Shown: positions 17,468 through 26,398 of the stretch, piece after piece
Numbering within the stretch: the stretch's first letter is position 1
Layout of the letters: the number at the start of each line of letters is the position of its first letter
Assembly: GCA_964566055.1 (NCBI GenBank)
Contig: CAZMHI010000003.1
Coordinates: forward strand, 1-64,000
DNA from: TMED23 sp964566055
GTDB taxonomy: Bacteria > Pseudomonadota > Alphaproteobacteria > Rhodospirillales > UBA2165
DNA length: 64,000 nt
Reading direction: 5' to 3'
The notes under the pieces: model-generated
The model's database searches: none
Seen by the model: the letters and a program-made list of their open reading frames with translations, nothing else
What the model was told of the DNA's origin: nothing
Position numbers and translations under genes: made by a program

Positions 17468-18625
17468 TTATTTGCCGGCATCACCTTTGGCAATCGGCAG
17501 TTCGAACCAGAAAGTGCTGCCGATTCCGTCTTCGCTTTCAAAGCCCATTTGACCCCTCAGCATCTCAACCACATGTTTTGTGATCGTGAGCCCGATACCA
17601 GTACCCTCAATTTCTCCAGCTTCACGACCCAATCGATTGAAAGGTTCAAACAGGTCAGATTGTTTCTCCCGCGGGATGCCGACACCGGTATCACGAATAA
17701 TAATTCGCAATAAATGAGGCGAAGTCTGCCGAGTAGTTAAGGTTACGGTGCCACCGGAACGATTATATTTAACCGCATTAGATAATAGATTTAGGAACAC
17801 TTGACGAAATCTTTGTTCATCAGTCCATAGCATCGGCTGGTTATATTCCGCGATCATATTTTCAATTTTAATATTAAGTCTTTTAGCGCGAGACATTATC
17901 ATTCGTTGACATTCCTCAGCGATAGTATGTGGATTTACAGCCTCAAACTCGGATTGGTGCTGACCTGTTTCTATCTGGGACAGATCAAGCACCTGATTGA
18001 TAAGTTCCATCAGATGTTCGCCACTTTTGAGGATATCACTGGCGTATTCCTGCTGCGTTGTTGATAGTTGCTCTAATGGATTGTTCAATATGAACTGCGA
18101 AAAACCTAATATTGCATTCATGGGAGTTCTGAGCTCGTGGCTCATTGATGCGAGGAAATCTGATTTAGCGCTACTGGCTTCTTCCGCCCGGGCCAGCGCA
18201 ATAATTAATTCTCGTTTCGTATTTTCTTCTTCCGTTACATCTTTTGCTGTACCACGAACACCAGAAAACTTTCCGGAATCACTATGGTACTTTGGAATGC
18301 TGCTCACTTGAAATAGCCGCATTTTGCCGGACTTGGTTTCGGCTGACATCATGACTTCACGAAACGGTTTTCGCTGAATAATACTTAATTCTTCATCTTG
18401 CATTTTTAGCGGTTTGATTAGGTCGGATATTTTTTTTCCGATGATTTCGTAGGGATGGAATTCCATTACTTCGAAAACACGATCAGAAACATATGTTAAA
18501 TTCAAATTTTCATCGGTTTCCCAGACCCAATCGGAAACCATCCGTGTCACGTCATTTAAGCGCTCACGCAACAAACCATCCGCACGCGAATTAATGGTTG
18601 ATTTTTGTTGGCCTGTTTTAGCCAC
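17468..18625 (-). CDS. Soluble PAS-domain sensor histidine kinase
   Basis: 385 residues without membrane segments. A PAS domain covers about residues 25-150 (DWVWETDENLNLTYVSDR; then a PAC-like FSGVRGTAKDVTE). The dimerisation/phosphoacceptor helix SMSHELRTPMNAILGFS puts the His near residue 165. The ATPase has N-box NLLSNAVKYN, G1 DTGVGIP, F-box FEPF and G2 GTGIGLT. No receiver domain is fused and no response regulator is adjacent, so the partner is elsewhere. A GTG start at 18625 has GGGGGG upstream. It follows the DUF2336 gene by 20 nt, which suggests one operon. Confidence 0.92.
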   Translation of the reverse strand: MAKTGQQKSTINSRADGLLRERLNDVTRMVSDWVWETDENLNLTYVSDRVFEVMEFHPYEIIGKKISDLIKPLKMQDEELSIIQRKPFREVMMSAETKSGKMRLFQVSSIPKYHSDSGKFSGVRGTAKDVTEEENTKRELIIALARAEEASSAKSDFLASMSHELRTPMNAILGFSQFILNNPLEQLSTTQQEYASDILKSGEHLMELINQVLDLSQIETGQHQSEFEAVNPHTIAEECQRMIMSRAKRLNIKIENMIAEYNQPMLWTDEQRFRQVFLNLLSNAVKYNRSGGTVTLTTRQTSPHLLRIIIRDTGVGIPREKQSDLFEPFNRLGREAGEIEGTGIGLTITKHVVEMLRGQMGFESEDGIGSTFWFELPIAKGDAGK

Positions 18626-18645
18626 GAAGCCCCCCTATATTTAAG

Positions 18646-19758
18646 CTAAGCTGATTTCAATTCTAATTGGCGCAGAGCCTCTAGATATTTCGAATCTCGG
18701 CACCATTGGGTTAAAACTTTGCGGGATGAGATTTCGTCAATCGTAGAGTAAAATTTTATCGCAGATCTTATTTCACGGCTGAAATCAGTAACGAGGTGGG
18801 GGGCTGATCCGCGACTGGCAGTAAATATTGTGGTAAAATCTGTTTTTAAAATTCCGAGAGCTTTGCAGGCGATAGCAAGACCTTCGCCGCCGGGCTCGAA
18901 TAGTATTTTCTTAATGAGTTGTTCTCGTAGTCCACTCATTCTCTTAAACAGGGATACAAATAATGCCACTTCGCCGTCATTTAAAACTTCAATTAACAAG
19001 TCAGAATTAACTTCGCCTTCGTCTATGAGGTCTTCGGCCAGGCGATCTGACGTCTTTTTCGGTTGTGTCGATGCTGACATCGCCACAAAAGTTTCAACAG
19101 CCGATTTCTCCAGCATATCATCGATGATCTGTTCATCGATGGGAAAATTATCTGTTATGTGACGTCGTAAAGCCGCAGACACCCACATGAACATTTTTTG
19201 AGCCATCTCGGGCTGTAAATCATGCCGGCGTAATATGGGTTCTTGGAAAGTGTCGACACGTTTCGACTCATCAACAAGATAAGCCATCGTATCTCTGGAA
19301 ATCTGCGCATTCTCGTTTGATAACAATTTTTGGATGGCGGCCTCGTGACCTTGTTCTACAATGGCTGTCGAAACTGCTTCGCTCAAATTGTTTCTGATGG
19401 CGATTGCCATTTGGTGCTCAGATGTTCGGTGTTGGATGACTTCAATCAAATTTTCATCGGCCAGGATACCCGAACTTGTCAAGATAGGATAAGCGATATC
19501 AATTTCATCATTAGCCAGGAAGGTAACGAGATCAGTTGGTAGGCCCGGCCATTCAGCCAGCCGCTTACTAATTATTTGGCGCACAGTGACTTCGAAATCA
19601 TGAACCAGATGGCGAAGGATATCGTGAGAAAGTTGACGCTCTTGATCCGAAAGTATTTTGCCGTCATCGAGAAACAAATCGGCAACGACATTTGCTAATC
19701 TTTGACGCCCTTCAACAGATTTATCTCTAGCGATTTTTAAAAGTTCATCCGCATCCAT
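18646..19758 (-). CDS. DUF2336 domain protein
   Basis: 370 residues from the ATG at 19758 (AAGG 7 nt upstream). An open frame continues up to 19866, but that extension does not look like the family. The start MDADELLKIARDKSVEGRQRLA and the helical repeats that follow (LSDQERQLSHDILRHLVHD; FLANDEIDIAYPILTSSGIL) are typical of DUF2336, an alphaproteobacterial alpha-helical HEAT-like family. Many members lie next to signalling genes; their function is unknown. Cytoplasmic, all-helical, no membrane segment. It is upstream of and co-directional with the PAS kinase, so a role in that pathway is a reasonable inference. Confidence 0.85.
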   Translation of the reverse strand: MDADELLKIARDKSVEGRQRLANVVADLFLDDGKILSDQERQLSHDILRHLVHDFEVTVRQIISKRLAEWPGLPTDLVTFLANDEIDIAYPILTSSGILADENLIEVIQHRTSEHQMAIAIRNNLSEAVSTAIVEQGHEAAIQKLLSNENAQISRDTMAYLVDESKRVDTFQEPILRRHDLQPEMAQKMFMWVSAALRRHITDNFPIDEQIIDDMLEKSAVETFVAMSASTQPKKTSDRLAEDLIDEGEVNSDLLIEVLNDGEVALFVSLFKRMSGLREQLIKKILFEPGGEGLAIACKALGILKTDFTTIFTASRGSAPHLVTDFSREIRSAIKFYSTIDEISSRKVLTQWCRDSKYLEALRQLELKSA

Positions 19759-20087
19759 ACTGAGGCCTTGAGACAATAAATTTCCGCTGATTAAGTGCGG
19801 TCCAAATTCAATCTTACGAAGGTAATAAATATCCCCTAAGCTACGCCGATGGTTACGGAGACACAACTAATATATGAAATATCTGAATAATTATAGGGTA
19901 GTACAATTGAGTTCTTCAATACTAAAAAATGGGGAAAAGCATACCTTAATATGCATTTAATACTGCCGTAAAAGTCAAATAGTCGCTCTTAGTGCGGGTA
20001 ATTTGTTCAACTCATCATTTTAATTCAATTGAATCAATTTGTTAGGTCACCTATTGTATTAACCAACTGGATACCCATATTCCACTT
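19759..20087. other. Intergenic AT-rich region between divergent genes
   Basis: 329 nt that must carry the promoters of the DUF2336 operon (leftward) and the small gene at 20088 (rightward). I see an ATTCAATTGAAT palindrome near 20025-20040 and a short inverted repeat (GCATA...TATGC) near 19939-19954. Neither is enough to name a regulator. No gene is evident. Confidence 0.5.
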
Positions 20088-20357
20088 ATGGATGATATAT
20101 TGGATTTAACGGCAGATATGGCAGAAAAAGAACGGCGGGACGATAATGGGCGACGTTTGTCTGAAGATCGCCGTCAAGACAATACCACTGCAGAAAAATG
20201 GCCGGCGCATAAAGAGCGGCGTTCAGGCAGTGATCGCCGCGCTATGGAGCGCCGGCAACGTTGCATTCATTGCGGTGAACGCTACACCATTCGCACTATG
20301 GGGCAGCCGACCTGTGCGTGCCGGTTGCGCGCCATCCGCAATCCTGGCGGCATTTAA
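20088..20357 (+). CDS. Small Arg-rich protein with C-terminal Cys cluster
   Basis: 89 residues. The N-terminal half is highly charged with ERR/DRR repeats (ERRDDNGRRLSEDRR, then HKERRSGSDRRAMERRQR). The C-terminus has a CxxC followed about 19 residues later by CxC (RCIHCGERY ... PTCACRLR), a probable small zinc ribbon. Similar short Arg-rich proteins are common in alphaproteobacteria near signalling genes; I know no function. No strong Shine-Dalgarno is visible; a second ATG four bases later is out of frame. The ERRS-SDRR motif recurs in the protein at 53033. Confidence 0.65.
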   Translation: MDDILDLTADMAEKERRDDNGRRLSEDRRQDNTTAEKWPAHKERRSGSDRRAMERRQRCIHCGERYTIRTMGQPTCACRLRAIRNPGGI

Positions 20358-20491
20358 AAAACTATTTTTTTGAAAAATTGCTGACCATAAGCTCTGGTAA
20401 AAAAACTTACCGGCTGCTATGCCTCGCGAGTTGCTATTATTAACCCAGGAAGTGCAATCACATCCCGAGGAATATTTTAAGGAATAAATAC

Positions 20492-20938
20492 ATGGCGGAA
20501 AAATCTGAAACCGTAACTGATGGTGCCGTCAAAGCGGGTGACGGTAACAACATATTTGCATTGGATGAAATGGCTGGCATCTCTGCCGGCGGGGCCTATT
20601 CTTCGGCAGTCGGGCCGTTAATTGAAGGTGCGCGCACCATGTGCGGTCTGATGCATAAAGCCAAAGGTACGGGCGCCCGTCCGCATTCTCATCCAAATGA
20701 GCAATGGAACTATATTGTGCGCGGCAAACTTCGGGTTAACATTGATGGCGAAGAATCCATTCAGGGTCCGGGAACGCTGCTGTATTTTCCGGCCAATGTT
20801 ATTCATTCAACTGTCGCCCTGCCAGAAGAAGACGTCTATTTCTTTGTTGTTAAAGACACCACCCATTCCGTGCATGGCGAACCAGCCGACGGCCAGAATA
20901 CCGGTGCTCATTACGAAGACGGCTTCAAGCCGGAATAG
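20492..20938 (+). CDS. Single-domain cupin protein
   Basis: 148 residues with one cupin beta-barrel. Motif 1 is RPHSHPNEQWNYIVRGKLRV (HxH, Glu replaced by Gln in the usual HxHxxxxE spacing) and motif 2 is GTLLYFPANVIHST with its His. AGGA is 8 nt before the ATG. Metal-binding cupins act as dioxygenases, isomerases or substrate-binding regulators. Its 3' end lies 8 nt from the end of the convergent Rieske oxygenase operon, and the context suggests participation in the same aromatic or acid catabolism, for example as a ring-cleavage or accessory protein; this is inference. Confidence 0.85.
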   Translation: MAEKSETVTDGAVKAGDGNNIFALDEMAGISAGGAYSSAVGPLIEGARTMCGLMHKAKGTGARPHSHPNEQWNYIVRGKLRVNIDGEESIQGPGTLLYFPANVIHSTVALPEEDVYFFVVKDTTHSVHGEPADGQNTGAHYEDGFKPE

Positions 20939-20946
20939 AGGCGACC

Positions 20947-21456
20947 TTACAGCCAGACCTGCATGACGTAATCAAATGGGCCTTCGACATTAGCAATGTC
21001 GACGCGCTGTAGAAAAATACGATAGCCGTCATCGGTCTTTTTGAGCGTATGGGTATATTTACCGCCGAAATAGCGTTGATCGTCCCGCCGGTATTCAACC
21101 ATGTGAAAACGTGAAGTGCAGACGACATCGCCGCTGGCTGCATCTTCATTTTGAATAGTGACATTCGAGACCGTATGGCTGGTGCGATGGCCGGCCATCT
21201 GCGAATGAGCGTAGGGGTGCTCGACCCGCCGGATGCGCATATCCATGAGATATACATCTTCATAAAATATGTTGGGCAGCCGTTCACCGGTTGTTTGCTC
21301 CGGATCAGCTGGCATCCAATATTTGCCGTCTTCGGTGAATAGTGCAAGCCAGTCTGCCCAGCGGCGCTCATCAAGAATTTCAGCTTGGGCATAAAGAAAC
21401 TGCTCAACGGCGCGTTGGGTATCGGCAGAGGTGCTTAGGGCATTATCTTTCGGCAT
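20947..21456 (-). CDS. Aromatic-ring-hydroxylating dioxygenase beta subunit
   Basis: 169 residues from the ATG at 21456 (GGGGAG 8 nt upstream), one base after the stop of the alpha-subunit gene, so the two are translationally linked. It has the SnoaL-like cone fold of small subunits: RAVEQFLYAQAEILDERRWADWLALF at the start, then DGKYWMP, the RIRRVEHPYAHSQ segment and SNVTIQNED. The beta subunit is structural in the hexameric oxygenase. Length fits benzoate, anthranilate and biphenyl-type enzymes. Confidence 0.92.
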   Translation of the reverse strand: MPKDNALSTSADTQRAVEQFLYAQAEILDERRWADWLALFTEDGKYWMPADPEQTTGERLPNIFYEDVYLMDMRIRRVEHPYAHSQMAGHRTSHTVSNVTIQNEDAASGDVVCTSRFHMVEYRRDDQRYFGGKYTHTLKKTDDGYRIFLQRVDIANVEGPFDYVMQVWL

Positions 21457-21457
21457 T

Positions 21458-22780
21458 TTACGCACTCCCCGCCATATATTCTTTCCAGGCAGCGAACATA
21501 TTCCGCATCGGCTGTTCACTCATCCCAGTCACTGAAGTTGTGACACCATCTTTAACCGGGTCTTGCCCGGCATTGCGGTGCAGGCTGACCCAATCACCGC
21601 CGCCATCAAGGCTAAGACCATCCTGGCAGGCGCGAAAGTTATTGAGGTCATCGGCGTTAACCATCGTTGAGGGCGCATTTACATGATAATAGTAGGCGAG
21701 GGAGCGGTCATAAATTCCTTCCGGCGCGCCTTTCAATCTAAAGTGCCAAATCTCTGTCAGCGTTTTGTTGGCGGCTAATGGCCGTACCGCGCGAAGTTGT
21801 TGCAGCGGCGGCTGGACCGATAGGCACGGATAGACCAGCACATGGTGAACTTTGGTATCTAAAATTTCGTTCATACGGTCTTCACCATAAGCATCGGTCA
21901 AAACTTTTTCATGAGCTTGTGTTACAGCGTCAGTCGGGCGCAATCCCATATAGCCTTCTAATACCGTATGGCCATTGGGATAACCAATAGTATCCAAACT
22001 GTCCCATTTCTCGTACGGCAGGGTAAAATCAGCGAGAAACTGATAGCCCATCGGCGCATCTTCACCAGTTTTCTCTTTATAAACTTTTTGCATGTCGGCA
22101 GCAGCATCACCGGTTGAGTGGTGCGTGATCGAGGGGTGCACGGAATCGAGTTGATTCTCGAGAAAGATTTTCCAGTTGGAGTGCTGGATAATACGGAAGC
22201 AATTGGCAACGATTTCGGCTTCGCCTTCGGGAGAGCGATTGCAAATATCATCGAAAGCCACTTTGCCGCCGCCCAACCAGGTTTCGAGATCTGGACCATC
22301 TTCGCTAAGACTGGCAAAAATAAAACCGCGGTAATTACCCTGGCGTTCAGCCGGCTTCATTTGCAACTGCGGGTCTTTGAGATCAATGATGCCGTCATAG
22401 CCTTGCTTCATCGGCAGATTGCGGAGGCTGCCATCCATGGCAAACTGCCAGGCATGGTAAGGACAGCGGAAGGATTTCTTGTTGCCCGAATTGCCATGGA
22501 GATTATTGCAGATCAAGGCGCCTCGGTGAGGGCAGCGGTTATACAGCACATGAACCTGGCCATCTTCGGCGCGGCAAATAATCATGCGCTCTTTACCGAC
22601 CCACGTTGTCCAATAGTCTCCTGGATTTGGCACCTGGCTCTCATGGCCAATATAAATCCAGGATTTATGAAAAATATTTTTCAGTTCTTGTTCAAAAACG
22701 TCCTCATCGGCGTAGCAGGCTTTGTGCACGCGGCCCGGCTCGACGAGTGAGCCAATATCGAGGTTTTGATCTTTTGGCAT
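21458..22780 (-). CDS. Rieske non-heme iron dioxygenase alpha subunit
   Basis: 440 residues. The Rieske 2Fe-2S ligands are C83-x-H85 (NRCPHRGALIC) and C106-x2-H109 (RCPYHAWQF). The mononuclear iron site is D212...H215...H220 (QLDSVHPSITHHST), where D212 is the interdomain bridge. This is the catalytic subunit that puts both atoms of O2 into an aromatic ring in the cytoplasm. GGGAG lies 9 nt before the ATG. The ferredoxin and reductase needed for electron transfer are not in the window. The divergent UbiD-type decarboxylase and downstream GST suggest an aromatic acid substrate, but the exact compound cannot be told. Confidence 0.95.
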   Translation of the reverse strand: MPKDQNLDIGSLVEPGRVHKACYADEDVFEQELKNIFHKSWIYIGHESQVPNPGDYWTTWVGKERMIICRAEDGQVHVLYNRCPHRGALICNNLHGNSGNKKSFRCPYHAWQFAMDGSLRNLPMKQGYDGIIDLKDPQLQMKPAERQGNYRGFIFASLSEDGPDLETWLGGGKVAFDDICNRSPEGEAEIVANCFRIIQHSNWKIFLENQLDSVHPSITHHSTGDAAADMQKVYKEKTGEDAPMGYQFLADFTLPYEKWDSLDTIGYPNGHTVLEGYMGLRPTDAVTQAHEKVLTDAYGEDRMNEILDTKVHHVLVYPCLSVQPPLQQLRAVRPLAANKTLTEIWHFRLKGAPEGIYDRSLAYYYHVNAPSTMVNADDLNNFRACQDGLSLDGGGDWVSLHRNAGQDPVKDGVTTSVTGMSEQPMRNMFAAWKEYMAGSA

Positions 22781-22964
22781 AATTAATGCTCCCTGTTATT
22801 TATTAATTCTAATTATCGGTAGTTTTTCAAATCGGTGCAAGATTCTTAGCAAAGAAAGTTTGTGTGCGAGGGTATTAATGAATTTAATGTATGTTAGATA
22901 CTTAGATTTCTTGGTAAAAGTGGCATGGAAACATTCACGAATTCCAGAGTAGGGACAGAATAAA

Positions 22965-24452
22965 ATGGATCAAAAAGCCGAGACGTCAGCCGCTAAGGGT
23001 GATAGGAAAAATATTACTCGTCACGTCGATTTACGTGATCTCTTGGAAATGTTCGAAGAAATTGGTGAATTGGAAGTCATCGAAGACGCCGATTGGAACT
23101 TAGAATTGGCTGCTTTGGCGGAAATTGTCTGTGGCCGTAATCCGGGCCGCGCTCCGGCGTTGCTGTTTAAAAATATCAAAGATTATCCTGAGAACTTTCG
23201 CATTCTTTCCGGCGCAGCAAATTCGTTTAAACGGCTGGCTGTGGTACTTGGTTTCCCCGAACCTGAGACAGAAATGGATTTGGTGCAATGTTACCGGGAC
23301 CGCATGAAAGAGGACTTCGCACTTATTCCTCCGGAAGAAGTCAAGACCGGCCCCATCTTTGAAAATATCGACCGCGACGAAGATGTCGATCTTTATAAAT
23401 TTCCGATCCCCTTTATCCATGAGCACGATGGCGGGCGCTATATCGGCACCGATGATGTCGTCATTATGAAGGATCCCGAAAGCGGCTGGATCAATGCCGC
23501 GACTTACCGCGTCATGGTGCAGGATAAGAACACCACCGGCATCTGGATGTCGCCCGGCAAGCATGGCCGCATGATCCGGGAAAAATACTTTGAAAAAGGC
23601 GAGCCGTGCCCGGTGTTGATCTCCTGCGGCCAGGACCCCTTGCTGTTCTTAGCCGGTCATTCCGAAGTTGATATCAATGTTTCGGAATTTGATTACGCCG
23701 GCGGGCATCGCGGATTCCCGTTCGAGACCATCCCAAGTGAAATTCATGGCTTGCCGATCCCGGCCCATGCGGAAATTGTGTTGGAGGGCGAAATTTACGG
23801 CGATGAAAAAAGTGTGCAGGTAGAAGGCCCCTTTGGCGAGTTCATGGGTTATTACGCCAGTGACGCCAGCGAGCAGCCCATCGTTAAAGTGAGGCGGGTC
23901 TATTACCGCAATGATCCGATTTTGACCATGGCCGTGCCGTCACGCCCACCGGCTAATTTTACTTTTGCCAGAGCCGCCGTGAAATCAGCCATGATATGGG
24001 ACGAGATTGAGAAAGCCGGTCTGCCGGGTGTCGAAGGTATTTGGTGTCACGAAGCCGGTGCGGGTCGCTTGTTCAATGTGATTTCGATCAAGCAACTCTA
24101 TCCCGGTCACGCCAAGCAGGCAGCGATGCTGGCGGCCAATTGTCATTCAGGGAACTATGCCGGGCGCTGGGTCGTCGTTGTCGATGAAGACATCGATCCG
24201 GCGAATATCTTCGATGTGGTTTGGGCCATGTCGACCCGCTGCGATCCACCGGACGATACCGAGTTCATACATAAGTCCTGGAGTACGCCGCTCGATTCTA
24301 TGTTGCAAGGACCACCCTATATGAACAATCGTGGCATTATTGATGCCTGCCGGCCCTGGGGCTGGAAGGACAATTTTCCTAAGGTTGCTGAATCAAGCCC
24401 GGAATGGAAAAATAAGGTCATGAAAAAATGGCCGCATCTTTTTGAGAAATAA
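22965..24452 (+). CDS. UbiD-family prenyl-FMN-dependent decarboxylase
   Basis: 495 residues, the normal UbiD length. The catalytic triad is visible: R182 in INAATYRVMVQ, and E287 and E292 in VQVEGPFGEFMGYY. Metal/prFMN-phosphate residues are expected around NAATYR and the GIWCHEAGAGR segment. UbiD enzymes (de)carboxylate aromatic or unsaturated acids using prenylated FMN made by UbiX, which is not encoded here. Divergent from the Rieske oxygenase with 184 nt between. The downstream GST starts 24 nt after its stop. It probably removes a carboxylate before or after ring oxidation; inference. Confidence 0.93.
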   Translation: MDQKAETSAAKGDRKNITRHVDLRDLLEMFEEIGELEVIEDADWNLELAALAEIVCGRNPGRAPALLFKNIKDYPENFRILSGAANSFKRLAVVLGFPEPETEMDLVQCYRDRMKEDFALIPPEEVKTGPIFENIDRDEDVDLYKFPIPFIHEHDGGRYIGTDDVVIMKDPESGWINAATYRVMVQDKNTTGIWMSPGKHGRMIREKYFEKGEPCPVLISCGQDPLLFLAGHSEVDINVSEFDYAGGHRGFPFETIPSEIHGLPIPAHAEIVLEGEIYGDEKSVQVEGPFGEFMGYYASDASEQPIVKVRRVYYRNDPILTMAVPSRPPANFTFARAAVKSAMIWDEIEKAGLPGVEGIWCHEAGAGRLFNVISIKQLYPGHAKQAAMLAANCHSGNYAGRWVVVVDEDIDPANIFDVVWAMSTRCDPPDDTEFIHKSWSTPLDSMLQGPPYMNNRGIIDACRPWGWKDNFPKVAESSPEWKNKVMKKWPHLFEK

Positions 24453-24476
24453 ATTAATTTAACAACAGGGGAAAGC

Positions 24477-25094
24477 ATGATCGATTTATATACCTGGGAT
24501 ACTGACAATGGCCGCAAAGCACGCCATGGCATAGAAGAGAGTGGGCTAGAACACAGGATCAAACTGGTTAATCTTCAGAAGAAAGAACAGTTCGATCCCG
24601 AGTTCCTAAAGATTAGTCCGGGTCATAAGATACCGGCACTGGTTGATCCGGATGGACCGGGCGGTGAGAGCATTACGCTTTGCGAGTCCGGTGCGATCCT
24701 GAAATATCTCGCCACCAAATCCAGTAACGGGCTTTATCCCACTGACCCTTTGGCCCAAGTCCAAGTCGATCAATGGTTGTTTTATGGTTCAGCGACCTAC
24801 ACCACTTTGACGCAACAATATAGCCATTTTTTGTTACGCGCGCCGGAAAAAATAGAAGCCGCCATAGAATATTACCTGGGTGTGCTTAAGGATATGATGG
24901 CCACCATCGACCGGCATTTGGCTGATAATGAATACATGGCAGGCGACTATTCGATTGCCGATATTTCCATCTTTGCCGACACCCACATTCATGGAGTTGA
25001 GCGGGTCGGTTTGGCTGACTATCCCAATCTCAAACGCTGGCATGATGTTATTGAGGCCCGGCCTGCCGTTCAGCGCGCCTGGGCACCGTTCTAA
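24477..25094 (+). CDS. Glutathione S-transferase family protein
   Basis: 205 residues with the two GST domains: a thioredoxin-like N-domain (IDLYTWDTDNGRKARHGIEE; cis-Pro and ES in GHKIPALVDPDG...LCESGAILKYL) and an alpha-helical C-domain with the N-capping IADISIFAD motif. The start of strand 1 has Thr rather than the usual catalytic Tyr/Ser position. It resembles the Nu/YghU-YfcG branch. AGGGGAAAGC immediately precedes ATG. In aromatic loci, such GSTs act as maleylpyruvate isomerases, ether-cleaving lyases or dehalogenases, so it may process a glutathione adduct in this pathway. Confidence 0.9.
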   Translation: MIDLYTWDTDNGRKARHGIEESGLEHRIKLVNLQKKEQFDPEFLKISPGHKIPALVDPDGPGGESITLCESGAILKYLATKSSNGLYPTDPLAQVQVDQWLFYGSATYTTLTQQYSHFLLRAPEKIEAAIEYYLGVLKDMMATIDRHLADNEYMAGDYSIADISIFADTHIHGVERVGLADYPNLKRWHDVIEARPAVQRAWAPF

Positions 25095-25116
25095 TTTGTA
25101 ATCCGGAAACTTAATA

Positions 25117-26109
25117 TTGCTCGGCTCTCTTCTCTCACTCGCTTCGGCGGCGTTTTTTGGCCTTAACAGCGCGACCATGCGCCGGGCTGTACTAACTGGT
25201 ACGGTTTTGCAGGGCATGGCGATCTCGGTGCCGCTGGGCGTGCCGATCTTTGTTATCGCGGCGCTTAGCTTTGGCTCTTTCGGCCTGTTATGGGAGTTCT
25301 CGGGCCGGGCCTATATTTTGCTCGCCATGGGCGGCATCGTGCATTTTGTCTTTGGCCGCTACTGCAATTACCGGGCGATCAAAGCCATGGGGGCCAATCT
25401 GGTTCGTCCTATTCAGCAAACCAATATTATTCTGACTTTGGTTTTAGCGATGTGGTTGCTGGATGAATCCCTGACGCCCTTGCGCATGTTTGGCATTGCC
25501 TTGCTGCTGATCGGGCCCTTTATCATGCTGCGGGATCGCAAAAAATTTACCGCTAAGGCCGCCAGCAACAAAGAGAGTTCGTTCCAGCCCAATTACTCTG
25601 AGGGCATTTTGTTCGGTATCGGCTCAGCCTTCGGCTTTGGCTCAAGCGCAATATTTATCCGGGCAGCGCTCGCGGGCAGCAGTGACCCAACTGCTGGTAT
25701 GGCGGGCGGCGTTGTTTCTTATGGAGCAGCTGCGATCATCATGTTGATTGTGATCGGCCACCCAACACGCCTTAAACATGTGACTTCAATGTCAAGAGTT
25801 ACCGCCAAGTGGTTCACGACCTCGGCCTTTACCATTGGTATTTCGCAAATGCTGCGCTTTATGGCCCTGGCTGTCGCGCCGGTGACGGTAGTTGCGCCGA
25901 TCCAGCAAACCACTGTGATCTTTCAAGTACTGTTCGCCTGGCTAATCAACCGGGAGCACGAGGCCTTTGGGTTTTGGGTGATGATGGGTATTTTGTGTTC
26001 GCTGATTGGCGCCTTGGCGCTCTCGGTCAGCACCGAGTTTATTCTCACCACCTTCGATCTGCCACAATCGATCCGCGACATCGCTAACTGGACTTGGCCA
26101 CCGCGGTGA
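25117..26109 (+). CDS. EamA/DMT-superfamily transporter
   Basis: 330 residues with ten predicted helices in two EamA halves. Half one starts LGSLLSLASAAFFGLNSATMRR and ends with LTPLRMFGIALLLIGPFIML; half two starts GILFGIGSAFGFGSSAIFIRAAL. The RPIQQTNIILTLVLAMW and APIQQTTVIFQVLFAWL segments are the matching repeat halves. It starts at a TTG at 25117, 22 nt after the GST stop. Family members move drugs, amino acids or metabolites across the inner membrane. Its position suggests uptake of the locus's substrate or export of a product. Confidence 0.88.
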   Translation: MLGSLLSLASAAFFGLNSATMRRAVLTGTVLQGMAISVPLGVPIFVIAALSFGSFGLLWEFSGRAYILLAMGGIVHFVFGRYCNYRAIKAMGANLVRPIQQTNIILTLVLAMWLLDESLTPLRMFGIALLLIGPFIMLRDRKKFTAKAASNKESSFQPNYSEGILFGIGSAFGFGSSAIFIRAALAGSSDPTAGMAGGVVSYGAAAIIMLIVIGHPTRLKHVTSMSRVTAKWFTTSAFTIGISQMLRFMALAVAPVTVVAPIQQTTVIFQVLFAWLINREHEAFGFWVMMGILCSLIGALALSVSTEFILTTFDLPQSIRDIANWTWPPR

Positions 26110-26160
26110 GGACCATTCAGCGATAATATCTTAATTTTTATAATCGTGATGTTGACAGAC

Positions 26161-26273
26161 CCTCCCCATCCCAACCTTCCCCCGCCCAATAAATTGGGGA
26201 GGGAAGGGGCTATTGTTGGAACACATTCGCTCCAATCCCCTCCCTCCTTGCGGGGGAGGGTTAGGGTGGGGGG
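26161..26273. repeat. GC-rich palindromic intergenic repeat with terminal inverted repeats
   Basis: About 113 bp of alternating C- and G-runs. The left arm (26161-26185, CCTCCCCATCCCAACC...) is the imperfect inverse of the right arm (26250-26273, ...GGTTAGGGTGGGGGG). A second internal inverted pair joins TTGGGGAGGGAAGGGG (from about 26194) to CCCCTCCCTCC near 26237. Such C-rich palindromes occur as dispersed intergenic repeats in many alphaproteobacteria. Only one copy is in the window, between the EamA gene and the SIR2-TPR gene. Confidence 0.7.
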
Positions 26274-26398
26274 TAATCAGGGCATCGCGTCAAAAGGAAA
26301 TCGTTGACGTTTGATTTGCCAAACGACATGCTGGTGGTTCTACTTACTCGTTAATAATATTAACGAGATACAATTTAATATTTATCGGGGCGGGGTCT

